Below, piece after piece: positions 38,565 through 45,932 of a stretch of 61,379 bases of DNA. Below the pieces are notes generated by a model. The model saw only the letters and a list, made by a program, of their open reading frames with translations. It searched no databases and was not told the origin of the DNA. The stretch is from Chitinophaga pinensis (GTDB taxonomy: Bacteria > Pseudomonadota > Gammaproteobacteria > Burkholderiales > Burkholderiaceae_C), in the NCBI GenBank assembly GCA_943326015.2, contig CALPRQ020000023.1, positions 1 through 61,379 on the forward strand. Reading direction: 5' to 3'. Position 1 is the first letter of the stretch. Every line of letters begins with the position of its first letter. A program made the position numbers and the translations under genes.

Positions 38565-38585
38565 AAAGTTATAACGGATAACTTT
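38565..38585. promoter_or_regulatory. MarR-type operator candidate at the catabolic promoter
   Basis: AAAGTTAT-N5-ATAACTTT has perfect 8-bp arms around AACGG. It lies 35-55 bp upstream of the first operon gene, where it would overlap the promoter. Size and symmetry suit a MarR dimer. Confidence 0.6.
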
Positions 38586-38706
38586 ATGGTCTCATGATTT
38601 CGGCTGGCTTTTGATCAGGGTTAACCCTTGAGATCTGCGTTTCCAGTGATTTTTACGTATTTTTTCTAAAAATCTCTGTGTGCTCATTGGTTTTCTGTGA
38701 ACCAAG

Positions 38707-38725
38707 GGAAAACCCCAGGTTTTCC
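38707..38725. promoter_or_regulatory. inverted repeat upstream of dctP-type gene
   Basis: GGAAAACC-CCA-GGTTTTCC has perfect 8-bp arms, 61 bp before the dctP start. A smaller repeat TTGGTT-N7-AACCAA ends at 38705, directly beside it. Both differ from the MarR-type site, so another regulator may act on this side. Confidence 0.4.
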
Positions 38726-38785
38726 GATGATGAGGTTGGCGCAGAATATGAGTATCAAAAATAACCATGTTCAGAAGGAGATCTC

Positions 38786-39883
38786 ATGGCATTCATCCCA
38801 ACCCACAAGTTCCAGTCGGCAACGGTTCTCGGCTGGCGCTCGGCATCGAGCAAGATGCTCGCTGGCCTGAGTCTGGCGCTGCCGGCCCTGTTTGGCGCCT
38901 CTGGTGCCCAGGCCCAGCAGATCACGATCAAGTACTCGCATTTCCTGCCGGCGAACTCCGGCTTCAACCAGAAGGTGGCGCTGCCCTGGTGTGCCGCGAT
39001 CGAGAAGGACTCGGGCGGCAAGCTCAAGTGCCAGATGTACCCCTCGCTGGCGCTCGGCGGCACGCCGGCGCAGCTGGCCGACCAGGTCAAGAACGGCGTC
39101 GCCGACGTGGTCTGGACCTCGCCGAGCTACTCGACCGGCCGCTTCCCGCGCACCGAGGCGCTCGAGCTGCCGTTCACCCTGCCGGGTGATGGCCTGCAGG
39201 CCTCGCGCGCCATGTGGGACTATGCCCAGAAATACGCGATGGAAGACTTCAAGGATTTCAAGCTGCTGGCCATCCACAGCGGCGGCAACAGCGTCATCAG
39301 CACGGCCAGCAAGCCGATCATGTCGATCGACGACCTCAAGGGCCTGAAGGTGCGCAGCCCGTCGCGCTTTGCCGCGCTGTTCCTGTCGGCGATCGGCAGC
39401 ACGCCGGTCAACATGCCGCTGGCGCAGGTGACCGAAGGCATCTCCAAGGGCGTGATCGACGGCGCCATGATTCCGTGGGAGGTGCTGCCCGCGATCAAGG
39501 TCGACGAGGTGACCAAGTACCACATGGAAGGCGCATCCAGCCAGCCCGGCTTCATCCAGACGCCGATGGCGATCCTGATGAACAAGGCCAAGTACGAGAG
39601 CCTGGCGCCCGAGCTCAAGGCCGTGATCGACAAGCACAGCGGCAAGTCACTGGTCGACCTGACCGGCAAGGCCTGGGACGAGGGCATCGCCGACACGCGC
39701 AAGAAGCTCGCCGCGCAGGGCAACAAGACCCTGGTGATCAAGGATGCCGACTACAACGCGATGAAGAAGACCACCACCTCGGTCGAGGCCGACTGGATCA
39801 AGCAGGCCAATGCCCGCGGTCTGGACGGCGGCAAGCTGGCGGCAGAAGTCCACGCCATCGGCACGAAGTATCTCGGCAAGTGA
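38786..39883 (+). CDS. TRAP transporter binding protein (DctP family)
   Basis: A 365-residue periplasmic binding protein. A leader with a signal-peptide core (LAGLSLALPALFGASGAQAQ) is followed by ITIKYSHFLPANSGFNQK, LKVRSPSRFAALFLSAIGSTPV (the conserved carboxylate-binding Arg lies in this stretch) and AQVTEGISKGVIDGAMIPWE. AAGGAG before the ATG is an excellent ribosome site. No dctQ or dctM is in the window. It is divergent from the catabolic operon and may bind the same acid. Confidence 0.9.
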   Translation: MAFIPTHKFQSATVLGWRSASSKMLAGLSLALPALFGASGAQAQQITIKYSHFLPANSGFNQKVALPWCAAIEKDSGGKLKCQMYPSLALGGTPAQLADQVKNGVADVVWTSPSYSTGRFPRTEALELPFTLPGDGLQASRAMWDYAQKYAMEDFKDFKLLAIHSGGNSVISTASKPIMSIDDLKGLKVRSPSRFAALFLSAIGSTPVNMPLAQVTEGISKGVIDGAMIPWEVLPAIKVDEVTKYHMEGASSQPGFIQTPMAILMNKAKYESLAPELKAVIDKHSGKSLVDLTGKAWDEGIADTRKKLAAQGNKTLVIKDADYNAMKKTTTSVEADWIKQANARGLDGGKLAAEVHAIGTKYLGK

Positions 39884-39901
39884 GGCTTGCGCTGGGCCTG
39901 G

Positions 39902-40654
39902 TCAGGCCGTGATCCTGACGCTGGCCGAGCCCAGTCCCTCGAACGTCACCTCGATCAGGTCGCCCGGTCCGGCGGACTGCGCGATCCAGGCCCCCGTGGT
40001 GATCAGGTCGCCGGCCCGCAAGCAACCTCCCTGCGCTGCGGCGTGTCCGGCCAGCCAGGGCAGGGCGCACAGCGGGTTTGCGTTCGGATGGCTGCCTGCT
40101 GCCCGCCGGGCCAGGCTGCCGTTGACCGTCAGGCTGCAGCCTTGCCTGGCCCAGTCCGCGCTGCTGAACCGGATGTACGGACCGCAGGGCTGTTCGGGGC
40201 CTGTCACCAGACTGCCGTGCACGCTCTGGTCCGCCAGCTTCCAGGCGGCGGGCGCCTGCAGCCCGCCAGCCAGGCGCGTATCCACCAGCTCGATCGACAC
40301 GCAGACCGTCTCCAGGCAGGACAGGATCTCGGTGGGGTGCGCAGGCGTGCGGCCGAGCCGGAAGGCGAGTTCGGCCTCGACCAGCACCGCATCCCCGAAC
40401 GGAGCCGCCCAATTGGCCGGGCTGCTCAGGACCTCGGGCAGTGGCGCGGCTGAAGCGTTCGGATAGCCCCCGACCTTCCAGGCCCTCGGTCCCTGAGTGA
40501 ACCAGCCCAGTGCCTGGGCCACGTCGGCCTGGATCTGGTAGGCGTCGGTCGGGCTCGGTTCAATTTCAGAAAAGTCGACCTGCCAGCGCTGCCCCGAGCG
40601 CCAGGCCTCGATCAGGCCCTGAGTGATGCGATGATGTAGGGTGGGAAAGGTCAT
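39902..40654 (-). CDS. 2-keto-4-pentenoate hydratase-like protein (FAH superfamily)
   Basis: A 250-residue protein of the MhpD/2-oxopent-4-enoate hydratase type. Seen: PSPTDAYQIQADVA, WKVGGYPNA, VEAELAFRLGR (metal-binding acids), IELVDTRLAGGLQAP, LVTGPEQP and LRAGDLITTGAWIAQ. Such enzymes act after meta-cleavage of aromatic rings. ATGs at 40702, 40690 and 40654 are all possible; the last fits the family. Its upstream DNA is interrupted by the tnpB element, so it may have lost its original promoter or neighbours. Confidence 0.75.
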   Translation of the reverse strand: MTFPTLHHRITQGLIEAWRSGQRWQVDFSEIEPSPTDAYQIQADVAQALGWFTQGPRAWKVGGYPNASAAPLPEVLSSPANWAAPFGDAVLVEAELAFRLGRTPAHPTEILSCLETVCVSIELVDTRLAGGLQAPAAWKLADQSVHGSLVTGPEQPCGPYIRFSSADWARQGCSLTVNGSLARRAAGSHPNANPLCALPWLAGHAAAQGGCLRAGDLITTGAWIAQSAGPGDLIEVTFEGLGSASVRITA

Positions 40655-40815
40655 GTCGTTGGCCGTTTCAGCCGGATTGCCAGCGTCCATCGTAGCGAAC
40701 ATTCTGGATCTGGGGGATCGTGGCCAGAACTTAGCGGCAAGCCTCGGGGTTCAGCCCGAGGTTGGAGCGATCAGGCCGGCACGGCCTGTAGTCCGCTGCA
40801 CAGTCCTGCTCTATC

Positions 40816-41898
40816 ATGCTTGCCGTGAACACCGCCACCAAGACCCTCCAACTGCGCATCAAGGACAAGCACGTCCGCGTGCTGGGCCAGATGGCGCGTG
40901 AGGTCAATCAGGTGTTCAACTTCTGCAACGAGACCAGTGCCCGCGCCATCCGCGAGCGCCACCACTGGCTCAGTGGCTACGACCTGCAAAAGCTCACCGC
41001 TGGGTTCAGCCAGTGCGAGGGCATCGCCATAGGCAGCGGCACCGTGCAGGTGGTCTGCGCTGAATACGCGACCCGGCGCAGGCAGTTCAAACGCTCACGC
41101 CTGAACTGGCGGGTGTCGAACCCGAAGTCGTCGAAATACTCGCTGGGCTGGATTCCGTTCAAGGGCGGTCACGCCCGCTACAAGGCCGGGCAGATCCACT
41201 TTGCCGGGCACAAATTCGGCTTGTGGGACAGCTACGGCCTGGCTGACTACGAACTGCGCACTGGGTCGTTCAGCGAGGACAGCCGGGGCCGCTGGTACGT
41301 CAACGTGGCCGTGCAAGTGCCAGCAAAACCCAGCGCAGGCACGGCAGCGGTGGGCATCGATCTGGGCCTGAAGGAATGTACCACCACGTCGGCTGGGCAA
41401 AAGCTCGAAGGCCGCTGGTACCGGGCGCATGAGCAAAAGGTGGCCACTGCCCAGCGGGCGAGAAAGAAACGGCGCGTCAAGGCCCTCCATGCCCAGATCA
41501 GAAACCAGCGCAAGGACGCGCTGCACCAATTGAGCACCGCCCTGGTGCAACAGAACGCCGCCATCTTCGTGGGCGACGTGGCCAGCGCCAAGCTGGTCAA
41601 GACCCAGATGGCCAAGTCCACGCTGGACGCGGGCTGGTCCATGTTCAAGACGATGTTGGAGTACAAGAGCCGTCAGGCTGGTATCGTCTTCGAGGTAGTC
41701 AACGAAGCGTATTCCACCCAGACTTGCTCGTGCTGCGGGGCTATTTCCCCCAGCAGTCCGAAAGGTAGAGCGGGCCTTGGAATAAGAGAATGGGCTTGCA
41801 GCGAGTGCGGAACGGTCCACGACCGGGACGTGAACGCGGCCAGGAACATTCTCGCGGCGGGACATCGCCGTCTGGCAGCAGGAATCCTCGTCCTTTAG
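40816..41898 (+). CDS. tnpB: TnpB, RNA-guided nuclease-like protein with altered RuvC-II site
   Basis: A 360-residue TnpB (OrfB). RuvC-I Asp is D182 (GIDLGLKE). The usual Glu of RuvC-II (V-E-D) is replaced: here F251-V-G253-D254. A glutamate 44 residues on, E297 (VVNEAYSTQTC), may stand in, as described for Fanzor and some TnpBs. The zinc finger uses C304, C307, C328 and C331, and RuvC-III has D338 (HDRDVNAARNIL). The stop codon lies inside the right-end hairpin. Intact length suggests a working guide-RNA-directed nuclease. Confidence 0.88.
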   Translation: MLAVNTATKTLQLRIKDKHVRVLGQMAREVNQVFNFCNETSARAIRERHHWLSGYDLQKLTAGFSQCEGIAIGSGTVQVVCAEYATRRRQFKRSRLNWRVSNPKSSKYSLGWIPFKGGHARYKAGQIHFAGHKFGLWDSYGLADYELRTGSFSEDSRGRWYVNVAVQVPAKPSAGTAAVGIDLGLKECTTTSAGQKLEGRWYRAHEQKVATAQRARKKRRVKALHAQIRNQRKDALHQLSTALVQQNAAIFVGDVASAKLVKTQMAKSTLDAGWSMFKTMLEYKSRQAGIVFEVVNEAYSTQTCSCCGAISPSSPKGRAGLGIREWACSECGTVHDRDVNAARNILAAGHRRLAAGILVL

Positions 41899-41915
41899 GG
41901 CGAGGAGGATGTCAA
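41790..41915 (+). ncRNA. predicted omega-RNA (reRNA) of the tnpB element
   Basis: By analogy with known IS200/IS605 elements, the 3' end of tnpB plus the right end forms the scaffold of a guide RNA. The terminal hairpin CCTCGTCC-TTTA-GGGCGAGG is clear at 41886-41905. The guide would begin just after GGATGTCAA, near 41916. The 5' limit is only an estimate. Confidence 0.35.
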
Positions 41916-41987
41916 AACTTTCAAAGTTCATACCTAGCATGGCGGGCGTCAGCAGTTGGCCGCAGGCCAGCAGCCAGCTTCAAGGGG

Positions 41988-44975
41988 ATGGGGATGGGGA
42001 TAGGGATGGGAGAGGAAACCACGCCGGCAAACCACGGTGCGCAGCCAGCCGGTGCAGCCGGCTCGGGCGGTGCGTCGGCGCGCGGGCGGCTTTTGTTCGG
42101 TCATCTGCAGGGGTCGCTGCTGTTCGTTTCGCTGTTGCTGCTCCTGCTGGCGTCCTGGCTCGTTCATCACGAGTTCCAGAACCAGCGCCGGCAAGCCGAG
42201 GACCGGCTGCTCGCCGTGTCCGAGCTGCGTCAGTCCCAGGTCGAGGCCTGGCTCGACGACCTGAGAGGCCAGGCGAGCTTCCTGAGTGGCAGTGCCTACT
42301 GGGTCGACCTGTTCCTGCGCGGGCAGCAGGGTGATCTGTCCAGCCATGACCTGCTGGTCGAACGCATCGTTGAATGGCGCAGCACCCATAACAGCGACAG
42401 CGCCTTGCTGCTCGGTGCCGACGGCGAGGTGCTGGCGCGCGAACACCCGGCCAGCCGCGCCGTCGCTCCGCAGTTGCAGGCCGCCGCGCGCCAGGCGCTG
42501 GCCGACGGCTTGCCGGTGCTGACCGCGATCTACCGTCGGGACGGCACCGAGATTCCGTTGCGCCTGGATATCGTGATCCCGCTCATGCGCACCGGCAAGC
42601 CAGCCCAGGCGGCCGTCGTGCTGCGCACCGATGCCCGGCGCTGGCTGTTCCCGACCTTGCGTGCCTGGCCGGTCCCGACCGCCAGCGGCGAGACCGCGCT
42701 CTGGCGGCGCGAGGGCGATCAACTGATCGTCATGAACGAGCTGCGCCAGCGCATCGATGCCGCCGGTCAGCTGCGCCTGCCGCTGACGACAGCGGCCTTT
42801 CTGCCCGCACGGCTTGAGCGCGGTGAGCAGCGCGAGGGCGTCTTGTTCGAGGGGCGCGACTACCGCGATGCCGCGACCCTGGCCGTGGGGCGGCGGGTCA
42901 AGGGCACCGACTGGTGGATGCTGACCGAGCAGGACATCGCCGAAATCGAGCAGCCCGCCTACCGCAACGCCGTCTGGATAGCCGTGGGTACCCTGGCCTT
43001 GCTGCTCGCGCTGGCCGCAGCGGCGCGGGTCTGGGCGCAGCAGCAGGCGCTGCGCGAACTCGAACAGGTGCGGGTCCGGGAGCAGCAGGCCCGCGAACTG
43101 ATCGAGGCGACGCCTCATGCCATGCTCGTGCTGGACCGGTCTGGCCGCTTGACCCAGGTCAACCGGCGCTTCGAGGCGCTGTTCGGCTACCCCGAGGCCG
43201 AGGTTGTCGGGCACAGCGCTGAACGCCTGGTGCCCGCCGAGGCCCGCGCGGGCCATCCGCTGCTGGGCGTCCTGCGCAGCACCCCGATCATCGAGACGGT
43301 GACTGAGCTGAACCATGTCATCAGCATGGCTTGCCGCGATGGTCGCGTCTTTCCGGCCGAAATCGCCATCAGCGCGGTGAACCTGGACCAGCAAAGCCTG
43401 TTCGTCGTGTCGATCAGGGACGTCACCGCACGCAAGCAGGCCGAGGCCGAACTGCAGGCCTACCGGGTCAACCTGGAGCAGCTCGTCGCGGTGCGCACGC
43501 AGGCGCTGGCCGATGCGACCGAGCGGATGCGGGTCAACGAGGAACGCCTGGACTTCGCGCTGTCGGCCACCCAGGATGGCATCTGGGACTGGAACTTCAA
43601 GACCGGCGAATCCTTCGTCAATGCCGCCTACAGCACCATGCTGGGCTACGTGCCGGGCGAGCTGACCAGTACCCTGCAGGGCCAGTTTCTGGATCTGCTG
43701 AACCCCGACGAGCGCGAAAGCCACTGCGCCAACGTGCAGCTGCTGCTGCAGGATTCCGGTAGCTTCGAGGTCGAGTGCCGGCTGCGCTGCAAGGACGGCA
43801 GCTACAAGTGGGTCCTGCGCCGGGGCAAGCTGGTCGAGCGCGATCCGCAGGGCCAGCCTGTGCGTGCGGTCGGCACCCATCTCGATCTCAGCGCCCGCAA
43901 GCAGATCGAGGCGCAACTGCGCGCCGCCAAGGAGGCAGCCGAGTCCGCCGATCGCGCCAAGAGCGACTTCCTGGCCAACATCTCGCACGAGCTGCGCACG
44001 CCCATGAATGCCATCATGGGCATGGCGTTCATGCTGCAGCACGGCGGACTCGACGCCAACCAGCGCGAGCAGCTCAAGGCGCTGCAGGCGGCGAGCCAGC
44101 AGCTGCTGGCGCTGATCGACGACATCCTGTGCTATATCCGCATCGACACCGGCACCTTGAGCGTCGGACGGCAGTCCTTCGAGCTCGGTGGGGTGCTCGA
44201 CGCCGTGCTGGCCAGGGTGCGCGACAAGGCCGTGGCCAAGGGCTTGCAACTCAAGCTCGATCTGGCACCTGATCTGCCGCCCTGTCTGGAGGGTGACGGC
44301 GTGCAGATCGGCCAGGTCCTGCACAAGCTGGCGGACAACGCCGTCAAGTTCACCGAGGCCGGCGAGGTGGTGCTGGCCGTCGGGATCGAGTCACGCCAGC
44401 AGCAGTGCGCCATGCTGCGCTTCGAGGTGCGCGACAGCGGGATCGGGCTCAGCGCCGAGGATCAGGCCTGCTTGTTCCAGACCTTCCGCCAGGTGGACAA
44501 TTCATCGACGCGCAAGCATGGTGGCACCGGGCTGGGCCTGGCGATTGCGAAACGGCTGGTCGAGCTGCTGGGCGGCAGGATCGGCGTCGAGAGCGAGCCG
44601 GCTCGCGGCAGCCGGTTCTGGTTCAGCGTGCCGGTCGGCATCACCCAGGTCGAGGCTGGCCATGAGGCCGCAGCGCTGGTGCAACCGGGTCCCGCCCAGC
44701 CGGGCGCCGATCCGCCGGTTCCGGATCAGTGCCCGGATCGGTACCCGGATCAGTCACCGGCTGTGCCGCCCGCTCCCGATCTGGCGGCCTGGCCGCCACT
44801 GCGCGCCCGGCTGCTGGCGCTGCTTCGGGAGGACTGTACGGACAGCGTGCAGTTGTTCGAGGACCAGGTGGCGTTGATCGGCGCCGCGCTCGGGGAGCGT
44901 TTCGGGTCGTTGGCCGTCGCCCTGCGCAATTTCGACTTCGAGGCGGCGCTGGCGCTGCTGGAGCAGGCAGACTGA
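41988..44975 (+). CDS. membrane PAS-PAS histidine kinase without receiver
   Basis: A 995-residue kinase. A membrane segment at about 42-59, an extracytoplasmic domain of about 265 residues (Cache-like), a second membrane segment at 327-347, two PAS domains (about 370-480 and 500-640), HisKA with H667 ([15 protein letters not shown]), and the ATPase domain (KLADNAVKFTEAG, DSGIGLS, GGTGLGLAIAKRL). The 110-residue tail is Pro-rich, then helical (LRARLLALLREDCTDSVQLF...); such tails normally follow a receiver, which is missing. ATGs at 41988, 41994 and 42006 lie in a GGGGAT repeat, so the start is uncertain. No partner regulator is adjacent. Confidence 0.85.
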   Translation: MGMGIGMGEETTPANHGAQPAGAAGSGGASARGRLLFGHLQGSLLFVSLLLLLLASWLVHHEFQNQRRQAEDRLLAVSELRQSQVEAWLDDLRGQASFLSGSAYWVDLFLRGQQGDLSSHDLLVERIVEWRSTHNSDSALLLGADGEVLAREHPASRAVAPQLQAAARQALADGLPVLTAIYRRDGTEIPLRLDIVIPLMRTGKPAQAAVVLRTDARRWLFPTLRAWPVPTASGETALWRREGDQLIVMNELRQRIDAAGQLRLPLTTAAFLPARLERGEQREGVLFEGRDYRDAATLAVGRRVKGTDWWMLTEQDIAEIEQPAYRNAVWIAVGTLALLLALAAAARVWAQQQALRELEQVRVREQQARELIEATPHAMLVLDRSGRLTQVNRRFEALFGYPEAEVVGHSAERLVPAEARAGHPLLGVLRSTPIIETVTELNHVISMACRDGRVFPAEIAISAVNLDQQSLFVVSIRDVTARKQAEAELQAYRVNLEQLVAVRTQALADATERMRVNEERLDFALSATQDGIWDWNFKTGESFVNAAYSTMLGYVPGELTSTLQGQFLDLLNPDERESHCANVQLLLQDSGSFEVECRLRCKDGSYKWVLRRGKLVERDPQGQPVRAVGTHLDLSARKQIEAQLRAAKEAAESADRAKSDFLANISHELRTPMNAIMGMAFMLQHGGLDANQREQLKALQAASQQLLALIDDILCYIRIDTGTLSVGRQSFELGGVLDAVLARVRDKAVAKGLQLKLDLAPDLPPCLEGDGVQIGQVLHKLADNAVKFTEAGEVVLAVGIESRQQQCAMLRFEVRDSGIGLSAEDQACLFQTFRQVDNSSTRKHGGTGLGLAIAKRLVELLGGRIGVESEPARGSRFWFSVPVGITQVEAGHEAAALVQPGPAQPGADPPVPDQCPDRYPDQSPAVPPAPDLAAWPPLRARLLALLREDCTDSVQLFEDQVALIGAALGERFGSLAVALRNFDFEAALALLEQAD

Positions 44976-44996
44976 ACGAAGCGGATTGAATGCCGT

Positions 44997-45776
44997 TCAG
45001 GTCTTGGGGTTGAAGTGGCTCAGCATGGCCGAGAGCGAATCCATCAGGCACTGGAAATCCTGCCCGATGGCCGACTCCGCCAGCGTCAGCCGGATCCGGC
45101 AGTAGTGACCACGGTAGCTCGTCAGCGCCAGCGCCGCGAACTGGCGCCCGGCGTCGAAGCTGGCGTAGCGCAGGTTGGCGCTCTTGTTCTCGCTCGCCGG
45201 CACGAGTCCCGGGAACTCGGCCTGCAGTGCTGCCAGCGCGCGCTCCATCTCGGCTTGCAGCCCGGCTTCGGTCATCGAGCCGTCGGCTGCCGGGTAGACC
45301 GTCAGTTCGACCGCCGTCTGGCGTGCCGCGTAGTTCAGCTGCAGGCCGGCGGGTTCGGATGGGCTCGGGCCCATGCGTTCGAAGTGCAGCCAGCCGAACT
45401 GCGCCGGCAGGCCGAAGCCGAAGCGCTCGCCCAGCGCGAAGCCGCAGGCCGGCGTGCTGCGTCCGGCCGGCAGCTTCAGTCGCCTGGTGTCGAAATAGAG
45501 CTGGCGCGGCTCGGCCACCAGCTGCTCGCCGTCGATGAAACGGATCTCGTAGTGGCAGCATTCCAGCTGCGGCCGCAGCGGGTCGGGTTGCTTGGCCACC
45601 AGGCGCCACTGGTGCTGCGGGCCGCCAAACAGGCAGGCGGCGATGCTGTCCTGCGCCTCGATGGCGAGGTAGAGCGAATCGGTGTCGATGACGATCGAGT
45701 CCTCGGCGTTGCGGCCGGAGCCGCCCGCGATCGGAAGGTCCAGGCCGTAGTCTTTGAGCAGCAAGTCGCGCAGCAT
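44997..45776 (-). CDS. conserved-looking protein of unknown function
   Basis: A 259-residue soluble protein with no signal peptide or membrane segment. It opens MLRDLLLKDYGLDLPIAGGS and contains a stretch LYLAIEAQDSIAACLFGGP, a few Cys (ECCHYEIRF) and a C-terminal LMDSLSAMLSHFNP. I do not recognise the family. Codon use matches its neighbours. It lies 21 bp from the convergent kinase gene and is divergent from ppiD, so it is probably a single-gene unit. Confidence 0.6.
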   Translation of the reverse strand: MLRDLLLKDYGLDLPIAGGSGRNAEDSIVIDTDSLYLAIEAQDSIAACLFGGPQHQWRLVAKQPDPLRPQLECCHYEIRFIDGEQLVAEPRQLYFDTRRLKLPAGRSTPACGFALGERFGFGLPAQFGWLHFERMGPSPSEPAGLQLNYAARQTAVELTVYPAADGSMTEAGLQAEMERALAALQAEFPGLVPASENKSANLRYASFDAGRQFAALALTSYRGHYCRIRLTLAESAIGQDFQCLMDSLSAMLSHFNPKT

Positions 45777-45861
45777 CGTTTTCCTGTCTTGGAGGGGGTC
45801 GGCCGGCTTGGCCGCAAAGGGAGTCGAGCGCGGATTTTCGCATTCCGGCGGCCAGGCTCCC

Positions 45862-45888
45862 TTGACAAGGCTGGCGGGCGATCTCAAG
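45862..45888 (+). promoter_or_regulatory. possible ppiD promoter
   Basis: A perfect -35 TTGACA lies at 45862-45867. The -10 is poor: CAAGTA at 17-bp spacing, or TAAACT at 21. The match is suggestive only. Confidence 0.3.
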
Positions 45889-45932
45889 TAAACTCGTTCG
45901 ACCTGCGTTTTTTGTTCTGACTGGTACCGGCT

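Larger units (their letters stand above)
40730..41915 (+). mobile_element. IS200/IS605-type element with tnpB only (IS1341-like)
   Basis: The left end has two hairpins: CCTCGGG-GTTCAG-CCCGAGG at 40742-40761 and CAGGCCG-GCA-CGGCCTG at 40772-40788. tnpB follows, and the right end is a hairpin at 41886-41905 followed by GGATGTCAA. No tnpA (Y1 transposase) is present. The exact left boundary is my estimate. It lies between an FAH-type gene and a kinase gene. Confidence 0.75.

Noticed and set aside
41982..42010. Phase-variable repeat at the kinase start
   Set aside because: The GGGGAT unit is six bases, so gain or loss would not shift the frame. Only start choice could change.
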